64,000 nt of DNA, taken from assembly GCA_934725015.1 (NCBI GenBank), contig CAKVAS010000013.1, positions 15,193-79,192 on the forward strand, given 5' to 3'. Shown one piece after another: positions 33,345-40,841 of this stretch. How positions within the stretch are numbered: position 1 is the stretch's first letter; every line of letters starts with the position of its first letter. This DNA is from an uncultured Bacteroidales bacterium (GTDB taxonomy: Bacteria > Bacteroidota > Bacteroidia > Bacteroidales > UBA932). Under the pieces are notes generated by a model. It was not told the DNA's origin, searched no databases, and was given only the letters and a program-made list of their open reading frames with translations. A program made the position numbers and the translations under genes.

Positions 33345-34226
33345 ATGAAAACCCTTCTTCTTGACGTCGGGGGCACCTTCATAAAGTGCTCCGACGGGCG
33401 GGAGATTCCAGTGAGTTCCGACGGCAGCCGCGAGGAGATTTCAGCGTCCTTCGCGGAGGCTGTCGGAGGCTTTTGCAGGGACGCGGAAGCCGGACGCGAC
33501 GGTGCATCCGGTTCTGCGGACTCCGCAGCCTGCGACCCACAGTCCGGCTGCGGAATCGCCGTGGCCATCCCGGGCCCGTTCGACTACGAAAAAGGCATAT
33601 TCCTGATGAGGCACAAGTTCTCCTCCGTCTATGGGGAGAGTTTCCGTGAGCTGGCCGGCGTGCCTGAGGGAGTCGAACTTTGCTTCATCCACGACGTGAA
33701 CGTGATGCTCGCGGGAGAGATGTCCGACGGCAACGGCAGGGGATTTTCCCGTGCGGCCCTTGTGGCGCTCGGGACTGGGCTCGGGTTCGCGATGTCCATA
33801 GACGGACATATACTCAAGAAGGAGACAGGCTCGCCGCTCGTCAGCATATTCGGACTTCCCTACCGCGACGGCATTCTCGAAGACTACGCCTCAAAGCGGG
33901 GATTTCTAAGGACGTTCCGGGACCTCGGAGGACAGGGAGCGGACACGGTGAAGGAAATCGCCGAACTCGCGGCCGTCGGAGACGCAGCCGCCTTGGAGAC
34001 ATTCTGGAGCATAGGAGCCACGATCGCAGAAGCCATATCCCCGATTCTGAAGGAATATGAAATCGAATGTCTTCTCTTCGGAGGCCAGATTTCCCGTTCA
34101 TTTTCTCTTATGGAGCCCTCCGTCCGCAAAGGCCTCTCCGACGTCGCGTGCCTAAGGTCCATATCTCCGGTTTCGGACTTCGACAACGCGACGTTCAACG
34201 GGCTTCGCGGGCTGTTCGCTCAGTAA
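33345..34226 (+). CDS. ROK-family sugar kinase
   Basis: About 293 aa from ATG 33345 (MKTLLLDVGGTFIKCSDG); an ATG at 33321 overlapping the previous gene by 14 bp is also possible. ROK features are the phosphate loop 'DVGGTFIK', 'IAVAIPGPFDY', the catalytic Asp in 'CFIHDVNVMLAGE', and 'ALVALGTGLGFAMSIDG'. The zinc-binding CxCGxxGCxE motif of many ROK proteins is absent, and there is no DNA-binding domain, so it is a kinase. It would phosphorylate the sugar made by the isomerase. Closest by pattern to fructokinase/glucokinase-like members; the substrate is inferred. Confidence 0.82.
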   Translation: MKTLLLDVGGTFIKCSDGREIPVSSDGSREEISASFAEAVGGFCRDAEAGRDGASGSADSAACDPQSGCGIAVAIPGPFDYEKGIFLMRHKFSSVYGESFRELAGVPEGVELCFIHDVNVMLAGEMSDGNGRGFSRAALVALGTGLGFAMSIDGHILKKETGSPLVSIFGLPYRDGILEDYASKRGFLRTFRDLGGQGADTVKEIAELAAVGDAAALETFWSIGATIAEAISPILKEYEIECLLFGGQISRSFSLMEPSVRKGLSDVACLRSISPVSDFDNATFNGLRGLFAQ

Positions 34227-34275
34227 CATTTTGATGCCCGAAGGGCAAACTGTAATTTCGGAAATACCGTCAAGT

Positions 34276-36546
34276 ATGAAAAAGAAAGCATTGATATTGG
34301 GCGTAATCGCCGTTGCGGCGGGGTGCGCGAAGAATGAGATAAACATCGTTCAGCACGATGGCTACACCGTCGTGACACAGACTCGCGGACCGGAACTGGG
34401 CTACAACGAGAGTTCCGGGGTGAGGATTCTGAACATCGACGGGTTCGCGTTCAAGGACCTGGACAAGGACGGGGAGCTCGACGTCTATGAGGACTGGCGC
34501 AGGAGCGTCGCTGAAAGGGCACGTGACCTGGCGTCTCAGATGCCCGTCGAGCGCATCTGCGGGCTGATGCTCTACTCAAGCGCGGTCGATGCGATGAGCG
34601 CGGAGCTGACGCCCCGGCAGGAAAAGTACCTCAGGGACGACTTCATCCGCCACATGCTCGTGAGGAACGTTGCCGATGCGGAGACCGGAGCCGCATGGTC
34701 GAACCGCGTGCAGGCCTTCTGTGAGGCGGAGCCGTTCGGCATCCCTTCCAACAACTCCACCGACCCGAGGAACTACACCAACGGGCAGGCGAACACCAAC
34801 ACCTACAAGCCGGAGCCTGACGGAGAGTTCGACCCGGACGGGACGAGCAAGATTTCTCTGTGGCCGCGCGAGGTGGGAATGGCGGCGACCTTCGACCTCG
34901 ATGTGGTGCGCAGGCACGGCGAGGTCGTGTCGTCCGAATACCGCGCCCTCGGAATTACCACCGCCCTTTCCCCACAGGCGGACCTTTCCACCGACCCGCG
35001 CTGGAGACGGTTCTACGGAACTTTCAGCGAGAGTCCGGAACTCAACAGGGACATCGTGCGCGAGTACTGCGACGCATTCCAGACGACAGAAGGCTCCGCG
35101 GACGGCTGGGGCGGCGGCTCGGTCAACTGCATGGTCAAGCACTGGCCGGGCGGCGGCACGGGAGAGGCGGGGCGCGACGCGCATTTCGGCACGGGGAAAT
35201 ATGCCGTCTATCCGGGAGACAATTTCGCTCAGAATCTCATTCCTTTCATCGACGGCGCGTTCAGGCTTCGCGGCGGGACGAAGATGGCGGCTGCGGTGAT
35301 GCCGTACTACACGATTTCCTACGGTCAGGATCCTTCAGGGGAGAATGTCGGGAACGGGTTCAGCCGCTACATCATTCAGGAACTGCTACGAGACAAATAC
35401 CGCTACGAGGGAGTCGTCTGCACCGACTGGGGAATCGTCAACGACTGCAGTAAAGTCTATGAACACAGCGGCACGCCGTGGGGAATGGAGACTTGCTCGC
35501 AGGCAGAGAGGAGGCTGAAATGCTTCGAGGCCGGGGTGGATCAGCTCGGCGGGGCGGCGGACAACGCCATAAGCCTTGAGGCCTACAGGCTCTGGGAAGA
35601 GAAATACGGAAAGGATAGCGCACGGGAGCGCTTCGAGCAGTCGGCCGTGCGGCTTCTCACGAACATCTTCCGCGTCGGCAATTTCGAGAATCCGTATGCC
35701 AGCCCGCAGAGGGCGGCGGAGGTGGTCGGATGCCGGGAATATGTGGCCGCAGGCTACGACGCGCAGCTCAAGTCAGTCGTCATGCTGAAAAATCACGCGC
35801 ACGCCCTGCCGCAGAGGGAAAGGGCAAAGGTCTGGCAGCCGGTGCGTCACGTCGCGGCCGGTCTGACTCATTGGCAGAAGCCCACCCTCCCCTACGACGA
35901 GCGTCCGTTCGGAGAAGAGCTGTTAGGCAAGTACTTCGACATCGCCGCCACGCCGGAAGAGGCTGACTTCGCCCTTGTAGCGATAAAGAGCCCGATCGGT
36001 CATTGGGGCTACATTCTTCCGAACGACGAGTACCCCGAAGGCCACTATCAGCCGATCAGCCTCCAGTACTCGCCCTACACCGCCGAGTCCGCCCGCGAAA
36101 GGAGTCTGGCAGGAGACGGTCCGTCCGACAACCGCTCCTACCGGGGCTTCACCGAGACCAGCTCAAACGAGGGCGACATGAGGCTCGTGCTTGCCACCAA
36201 GGCGGCGATGGGAGACAAGCCGGTGATTGTGGTCGTCGCCTGCGACCGGCCGTTCGTTCCGGCCGAAATTGAGCCTGCCGCCGACGCCCTGCTGCTTGCC
36301 TTCGGGGTGTCCAACAACGCCCTTCTTGACATAATCAGCGGCCGCTTCGAGCCTTACGGCCTCCTTCCGATGCAGCTTCCTTCCGGCATGAAGACCGTCG
36401 AGGAGCAGTGCGAGGACCTGCCTTTCGACATGGAATGCTACCGCGACTCCGACGGCAACTCCTACGACTTCGCCTTCGGCCTCAACTGGAGCGGGGTCAT
36501 CTCCGACCGCCGCGTCAGAACCTACGGGCCGAAGCATAGAAATTAG
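34276..36546 (+). CDS. GH3-family beta-glycosidase lipoprotein
   Basis: About 756 aa from ATG 34276, which gives the lipoprotein signal 'MKKKALILGVIAVAAGC'. An acidic 'DLDKDGELDVYEDWR' loop near residue 70 looks like a calcium-binding EF-type loop, as often seen at the start of Bacteroidales GH3 enzymes. GH3 motifs are 'EVGMAATFDLDVVRRHGE', 'SPQADLSTDPRW', 'MVKHWPGGG', 'YRYEGVVCTDWGIVND' (nucleophile Asp, normally SDW), and a C-terminal (alpha/beta)6 domain with 'YDAQLKSVVMLKN' and 'LPFDMECYRDSDGNSYDFAFGLNW'. It hydrolyses beta-linked oligosaccharides, probably in the periplasm or on the surface. Last gene of the catabolic operon. Confidence 0.9.
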   Translation: MKKKALILGVIAVAAGCAKNEINIVQHDGYTVVTQTRGPELGYNESSGVRILNIDGFAFKDLDKDGELDVYEDWRRSVAERARDLASQMPVERICGLMLYSSAVDAMSAELTPRQEKYLRDDFIRHMLVRNVADAETGAAWSNRVQAFCEAEPFGIPSNNSTDPRNYTNGQANTNTYKPEPDGEFDPDGTSKISLWPREVGMAATFDLDVVRRHGEVVSSEYRALGITTALSPQADLSTDPRWRRFYGTFSESPELNRDIVREYCDAFQTTEGSADGWGGGSVNCMVKHWPGGGTGEAGRDAHFGTGKYAVYPGDNFAQNLIPFIDGAFRLRGGTKMAAAVMPYYTISYGQDPSGENVGNGFSRYIIQELLRDKYRYEGVVCTDWGIVNDCSKVYEHSGTPWGMETCSQAERRLKCFEAGVDQLGGAADNAISLEAYRLWEEKYGKDSARERFEQSAVRLLTNIFRVGNFENPYASPQRAAEVVGCREYVAAGYDAQLKSVVMLKNHAHALPQRERAKVWQPVRHVAAGLTHWQKPTLPYDERPFGEELLGKYFDIAATPEEADFALVAIKSPIGHWGYILPNDEYPEGHYQPISLQYSPYTAESARERSLAGDGPSDNRSYRGFTETSSNEGDMRLVLATKAAMGDKPVIVVVACDRPFVPAEIEPAADALLLAFGVSNNALLDIISGRFEPYGLLPMQLPSGMKTVEEQCEDLPFDMECYRDSDGNSYDFAFGLNWSGVISDRRVRTYGPKHRN

Positions 36547-36555
36547 CTTTATAAT

Positions 36556-36588
36556 TTATTGCAGCTTAAGCTATTTTTCGTACTTTTG
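36556..36588 (+). promoter_or_regulatory. Promoter for the AAA-ATPase/nuclease gene
   Basis: TTATTG (36556-36561) and TACTTTTG (36581-36588), 19 bp apart. It shows that translation starts at 36613, not at the upstream ATG at 36559. Confidence 0.6.
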
Positions 36589-36612
36589 CCTCCGATTGTT
36601 ATTTTTAGCGCC

Positions 36613-38334
36613 ATGGCATCGTACAAGCTCATACCTTACGGGATTTCAGACTTCGCGCAGGTACGTGAGGAAAATCTCTACTATTCAGACAAGACTATGT
36701 TCCTTCCAAAGATGGAAGCGGCCGGACATTTTCTCTTCCTCATCAGACCGCGTCGCTTCGGGAAGAGCCTGTTCCTGTCGATGATGAGGTACTACTACGA
36801 CATTCTGGAAAAGGATAATTTTGTCAACCTGTTTTCCGGGCTCTGGATTGAAAAGAATCCGACTCCGCTTATGGGAGAGTTCCAGGTGCTGTATCTGGAC
36901 TTTTCGAGGGTCGGCGGGGACATCGAGACGCTGTCGCAGAGCTTCGATGTCTATTGCAGTGCCGTGGCGGAGGACTTCGCGAGAAGGTATGAGGCGTTCT
37001 ATCCGCCGGAGTATCTGTCCGAGGTGCTCAAGCAGAAGACTTTCGTCGGCAAGCTGAACGTCATCGACCTCTACGCCAAGAGGATGAAGCGGAAGCTCTA
37101 TCTCATCGTCGATGAATATGACAACTTCACGAATGTTGTGCTGAACGTCAAGGGCGAACAAGTCTATCATGCCATGACCCATGCCGAGGGGTTCTACAGG
37201 AGCGTGTTCAAGCAGTACAAGGGGATGTTCGACCGCATCCTCATGATGGGAGTCAGCCCCGTCACCATGGACGACGTGACGAGCGGCTACAACATCGCCA
37301 CCTCGCTTACCCTCGACCCCGAATTCAACATGATGCTCGGCTTCAGCGAGACCGAGGTCAGGGAGATGATTCGGTACTATCAGGGCGTCGGGGCGCTGAA
37401 GGCCGACGAGGACGCGCTGATTGACGAGATGAAGCCCTGGTATGACGGGTACTGCTTTTCTGTGGAAGCCCTTGACTCCGACCCGAAGATGTACAACACG
37501 GACATGGTCAGCTACTATCTCCGCCACTACATCAACAAAGGCTATGCGCCTAAGGAAATGCTCGACCGAAACACCGCCACCGACTACAACAAGCTTGACA
37601 AACTGATTCGCCTCGACAAGCTCGACGGAGACCGCAAGAGCGTGCTGCTGGAGGTGGCGCAGAACGGATTCACCCTCGGCGATGTGCAGCCGTCGTTCCC
37701 GGCGCACAGGCTGATTGAACCGGATATGTTCAAGAGCCTGCTCTACTACTACGGACTGCTCACCATCAGCGGAACACGCGGGGTGAACACAATCCTGAGC
37801 ATACCGAACAACAATGTGCGCAGGCAGTTCTACGAGTACCTTGTGATTGAATACAACAAGATTCTCCAGGTCAATATGTCAAAGCTGTCCGAGTCCTTCG
37901 ACTCCGCGGCCCTCGACGGGGACTGGCGTCCGATGATGGAATACATCTGCCGGCAGTACCATGACACGACCTCTGTCCGCAGTCTCATCGAGGGCGAGAG
38001 GAACATCCAGGGCTTCATGACGGCCTATTTCAGCCTCAACCCCTACTACCTCACCAATCCGGAGGTGGAGCTCAGCCACGGCTACTGTGACTTCTTCCTC
38101 ATGCCGGACTTCCACCGCTGCGAGGCGACCGCACACGCCTACATCGTCGAGCTGAAGTACCTCAAGTCCGACGCGACGGAGGAGGCCGCGGCGAAGCAGT
38201 GGGACGAGGCAGTGGAACAGATACGTGGCTACGGCGAGGGAAAGGCTGTCAGGGCTCTCGCCGGAAAGGCCGCGCTGCATCTGATTGTAGTGCAGATCAA
38301 GGGATACAGCCTCTACCGAATGGATGAGGTGTAG
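36613..38334 (+). CDS. AAA-ATPase-like / PD-(D/E)XK nuclease family protein
   Basis: A 573-aa protein of the family with an N-terminal 'AAA-ATPase_like' domain and a C-terminal PD-(D/E)XK (DUF1703-like) domain, present in many copies in Bacteroidales genomes. 'MASYKLIPYGISDFAQVREENLYYSDKTMF' (in pieces) is the usual start. The Walker A-like motif is 'RPRRFGKSLFLSMM', and Walker B-like 'LYLIVDEYDNF' follows. The nuclease core is 'HGYCDFFLMPD...YIVELKYLKS' (Asp, then Glu-x-Lys). Biological role is unproven; defence or mobile-element functions have been suggested for the group. It is a single-gene unit with its own promoter and converges on the AraC gene. Confidence 0.85.
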   Translation: MASYKLIPYGISDFAQVREENLYYSDKTMFLPKMEAAGHFLFLIRPRRFGKSLFLSMMRYYYDILEKDNFVNLFSGLWIEKNPTPLMGEFQVLYLDFSRVGGDIETLSQSFDVYCSAVAEDFARRYEAFYPPEYLSEVLKQKTFVGKLNVIDLYAKRMKRKLYLIVDEYDNFTNVVLNVKGEQVYHAMTHAEGFYRSVFKQYKGMFDRILMMGVSPVTMDDVTSGYNIATSLTLDPEFNMMLGFSETEVREMIRYYQGVGALKADEDALIDEMKPWYDGYCFSVEALDSDPKMYNTDMVSYYLRHYINKGYAPKEMLDRNTATDYNKLDKLIRLDKLDGDRKSVLLEVAQNGFTLGDVQPSFPAHRLIEPDMFKSLLYYYGLLTISGTRGVNTILSIPNNNVRRQFYEYLVIEYNKILQVNMSKLSESFDSAALDGDWRPMMEYICRQYHDTTSVRSLIEGERNIQGFMTAYFSLNPYYLTNPEVELSHGYCDFFLMPDFHRCEATAHAYIVELKYLKSDATEEAAAKQWDEAVEQIRGYGEGKAVRALAGKAALHLIVVQIKGYSLYRMDEV

Positions 38335-38416
38335 TCTTCGATGGACTTAGCGGACTGTCCAGAGACTGTTTCTGACATAGCCTCAGGCCACGCGGGCGCA
38401 TTCAGGACAATGTCGG

Positions 38417-39271
38417 TTACAAATCCTGAAGGCTTCGGCGGTAGTCGGACAGGGACATGGATGTCCGGCGGCGGAAGAAGCGGCCGAGGTAGGACTGGTC
38501 CGGGAAGCTGAGACGGTCGGCTATTTCCTGAAGAGACATCTCGGAAAAGGTCAGAAGAATCTTGATTTCCTGAACAGTCACATAGTCGATGAGTTCCTTC
38601 GGCGAGTCTCCGGAGACGGCATGGGTGATGCCCGCAAGGTAGCGAGGGGTGATGCAGAGGCGGTCAGCATACCAGGCGACGTCACGGCGATGCCGGCATT
38701 CAGTGTTCACGAGGTTCATGAATCGTCCGTAGAGTTCCTCCCTGCGGATGTTCGGGCCGGATTTCCGCTCATCGGAATGACGCTGCACCTTGTCATAGAC
38801 ATCGAGGCTGAATCCGCGCAGGAGGTTCATCGCGATGAGGCTGCGGTAGCCGTTGTGGCGGTCGGACTGGATGTCGCTCAGAATGGTGAAGTAGGCCAGG
38901 GTCTTGTCCGCACTGCCGCTGTGGCGGTAAATCGGGTTTTCATAGACACGGTTGAAAAATATGGAGTCGAAGCGCATGAATGCCTGATTGGAAATCGCCC
39001 GTGAGAAAATGAACATACGAACGACGAAATCAGGACTTGTGCGCCTGATGCAGAAGACGAGGTCACAGAGCAGGAAAGCCTCGCTTCCGGCAGAAATGTC
39101 ATAATCTTTCATGTCTATGCTGAATACGGCGGTACCCTTCATGCAGAGAGCTATCATGGTGCAGTTCAAGCGGATGGGCTCCGATGTCAGTTCTTCAGAT
39201 GTCAACTCGCGCACCCAAAAGCCGTCGCCGTCCGTCAGCGAGTCTTCGATATATTCCTTCAACTTCTTCAT
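38417..39271 (-). CDS. AraC-family transcriptional regulator
   Basis: A 284-aa regulator. An N-terminal cupin-like sensor (about 30-110: 'CMKGTAVFSIDMKDYDISAGSEAFLL') precedes the double helix-turn-helix domain (about 185-284): 'VAWYADRLCITPRYLAGITHAVSGDSPKELIDY' and 'LQEIADRLSFPDQSYLGRFFRRRTSMSLSDYR', both in pieces. It is divergent from the RND efflux operon, with the promoters for both directions in a 238-bp gap, so it likely controls that operon and itself. The ligand is unknown. Confidence 0.9.
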   Translation of the reverse strand: MKKLKEYIEDSLTDGDGFWVRELTSEELTSEPIRLNCTMIALCMKGTAVFSIDMKDYDISAGSEAFLLCDLVFCIRRTSPDFVVRMFIFSRAISNQAFMRFDSIFFNRVYENPIYRHSGSADKTLAYFTILSDIQSDRHNGYRSLIAMNLLRGFSLDVYDKVQRHSDERKSGPNIRREELYGRFMNLVNTECRHRRDVAWYADRLCITPRYLAGITHAVSGDSPKELIDYVTVQEIKILLTFSEMSLQEIADRLSFPDQSYLGRFFRRRTSMSLSDYRRSLQDL

Positions 39272-39293
39272 ATCCTCTTTTTCTCATATTTAG

Positions 39294-39347
39294 AAACTTT
39301 CAAAAAAAATAACCTGCATCATCTTTTTCATTCTTTTCGTTTCTTAG
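39294..39347 (-). repeat. Leader-element fragment before the AraC gene, with 13-codon ORF
   Basis: Minus-strand ACGAAAAGAATGAAAAAGATG and the following ATGCAGGTTATTTTTT repeat the distal part of the PUL leader (23998-24040). Here an extra ATG creates a complete 13-codon frame MKKMMQVIFFESF (39331 to 39290). It starts a few bases after the predicted transcription start (about 39347), 19 bp ahead of the AraC start codon. Confidence 0.5.
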
Positions 39348-39353
39348 TGGGGA

Positions 39354-39388
39354 CAAAGTTAGAGTTTTTGTTCCGATTTTGAACAATT
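39354..39388 (-). promoter_or_regulatory. Promoter for the AraC gene
   Basis: Minus-strand TAACTTTG (39361-39354) with a TTG at 39386-39384 about 22 bp upstream fits the Bacteroidetes consensus loosely. Confidence 0.45.
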
Positions 39389-39428
39389 CACACGAAATTT
39401 TGAAATTCGGGGACATCGTTTTTTGCAC

Positions 39429-39436
39429 TACCTTTG
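39429..39436 (+). promoter_or_regulatory. -7 element for the efflux operon
   Basis: TACCTTTG at 39429-39436 in the context TTTTTTGCACTACCTTTGCACC, 73 bp before the adaptor start. The nearest upstream TTTTG (39398-39402) is farther than usual, which would suit a promoter that needs the AraC activator. Confidence 0.45.
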
Positions 39437-39509
39437 CACCCGCTTTCTGAAATCCGGCGAAGATGCCGGCATCGGGTAAGAACTTGAAACAGCGTAAATT
39501 ATAGATAAG

Positions 39510-40616
39510 ATGAAAAGTAGTAGTGTATTTATTGCGGCGGCGTTGGGCTGCCTTTTGTCAGTTGCAGGCTGCGGAAACGGAGGAACGGGCAACGGTGCGC
39601 AGGAAAATGAGTTTCCGACCATGAAGGTGACGACGGCCGACGTCGTTCTCTCGGAGCATTATCCGGCGACGATTCAGGGGCGGCAGGACATCGAGATCCG
39701 TCCGCAGGTTTCAGGAACAATCTCAAAGGTAAATGTCAGGGAAGGTCAGAAGGTCCGCAAGGGACAGTCTCTCTTCATAATAGACCAGGTGCCGTTCAAG
39801 GCCGCTCTCCAGATGGCCCGGGCGAATGTGGAGTCCGCGAATGCGGGTGTCGCCACGGCGCAGCTCCTCTATGACAGCCGTCAGGAGCTATATAACAAAA
39901 AGGTCATTTCCGAATTTGACCTGCTCACGGCAAAGAACCAGCTGCTCACGGCAAAGGCGGGGCTCGCGCAGGCACAGGCCCAGCTCGTGAACGCGGAGAA
40001 TGAGATGAAATACACCCAGGTCCTCAGCCCGGCCGACGGAGTGGTGGGCACGCTTCCGCTGAGGGAGGGCGCGCTCGTTTCCCCGAGCATCGCGGTTCCG
40101 CTCACGACGGTGTCCGACAATTCGCAGATGTATGTATATTACTCTCTGTCAGAGACAAAGCTTCTCGAGCTCACGGCGCGGCACGGCAGCATGGACGAGG
40201 CTCTCGCCGGTCTTCCGGAAGTAAGCCTCGAACTCGCGGACGGCAGCATCTATCCGCAGACCGGAAAGATTGAGTCCATAAGCGGCGTCATCGACCCCAA
40301 CACCGCGAGCGTTTCCGTGAGGGCTGTATTTCCCAACAAGGGCGGCATTCTCCACAGCGGGGCTTCCGGAAGGGTCGTGCTCGCCACGACGCTCAAGGAC
40401 GCGGTCGTCATCCCGTGCAGTGTCACCTACGAGCTTCAGGACCTTGTCTGCGCATGGAAGGTCGAGGACGGCAAGGCTGTCATGGCGAAGCTTTCGGTGC
40501 GGCTCACCGACGACGGGAAGTCCTATGTCGTCAAGTCCGGGCTCAGCGAAGGTGATACAATTGTAAGTGAGGGTGTTGGCCTTATCCATGACGGCCAAAC
40601 CGTACGGGCACAATAA
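39510..40616 (+). CDS. RND efflux periplasmic adaptor (membrane fusion) lipoprotein
   Basis: A 368-aa AcrA/MexA-type adaptor with a lipoprotein signal 'MKSSSVFIAAALGCLLSVAGC'. Domain order: biotinyl-lipoyl strand 'TIQGRQDIEIRPQVSGTISKVNVREGQKVRKGQSLFIID' (in pieces), the alpha-helical hairpin about 85-150 ('LLYDSRQELYNKKVISEFDLLTAKNQL'), the second lipoyl half 'GVVGTLPLREGALVSP', a beta-barrel and the membrane-proximal domain ending 'GLSEGDTIVSEGVGLIHDGQTV'. It joins the permease and the outer-membrane channel. First gene of the efflux operon. Confidence 0.92.
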   Translation: MKSSSVFIAAALGCLLSVAGCGNGGTGNGAQENEFPTMKVTTADVVLSEHYPATIQGRQDIEIRPQVSGTISKVNVREGQKVRKGQSLFIIDQVPFKAALQMARANVESANAGVATAQLLYDSRQELYNKKVISEFDLLTAKNQLLTAKAGLAQAQAQLVNAENEMKYTQVLSPADGVVGTLPLREGALVSPSIAVPLTTVSDNSQMYVYYSLSETKLLELTARHGSMDEALAGLPEVSLELADGSIYPQTGKIESISGVIDPNTASVSVRAVFPNKGGILHSGASGRVVLATTLKDAVVIPCSVTYELQDLVCAWKVEDGKAVMAKLSVRLTDDGKSYVVKSGLSEGDTIVSEGVGLIHDGQTVRAQ

Positions 40617-40626
40617 TACGGGCACA

Positions 40627-40737
40627 ATAAAAAGCGGATTGCCGCGTTGGACTTCGATAATCCAAATCCTCACAACCGTGAGGTTGCTGCGGTTTGAATT
40701 TCTCGTCCGCCTTGCACTCCATCTTTTTATTGCGCCC
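40627..40737. repeat. Palindromic gene-end repeat (family A), full copy
   Basis: Starts 10 bp after the adaptor stop. Read on the minus strand it has the family's conserved blocks (GATGgagTGCAAGGCG, CAGCAACC/GGTTGTGAGGATTT, CAACGCGGCAATCCGCTTTTT). Its inner arms (GGACGAGAAATTCAAACC and GGATTTGGATTATCGAAGTCC) are complementary to each other. The left 42 bp are almost identical to the truncated copy after parE. Confidence 0.85.
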
Positions 40738-40744
40738 TAATTCA

Positions 40745-40793
40745 AGTTGTTTAAACAACTGAAAAAAATATAGAATAAGTTGTTTAAACAGCT
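40745..40793. promoter_or_regulatory. Twin palindromes before the RND permease
   Basis: AGTTGTTTAAACAACT (40745-40760), a perfect 16-bp palindrome, is followed 33 bp later by AGTTGTTTAAACAGCT (40778-40793). Both are followed by the same GAAAAAATATAG tail, so the unit is a 33-bp tandem duplication. It lies 49-97 bp before the permease ATG and looks like a double operator. Confidence 0.6.
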
Positions 40794-40841
40794 GAAAAAA
40801 TATAGAGAAAAGAACACAATAGTTTTGAATAATATAACAAA

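Noticed and set aside
40820..40827. TAGTTTTG as a promoter for the RND permease
   Set aside because: It matches the -7 consensus but would give a leader of about 8 nt and has no -33 element, so it was not listed as a promoter.
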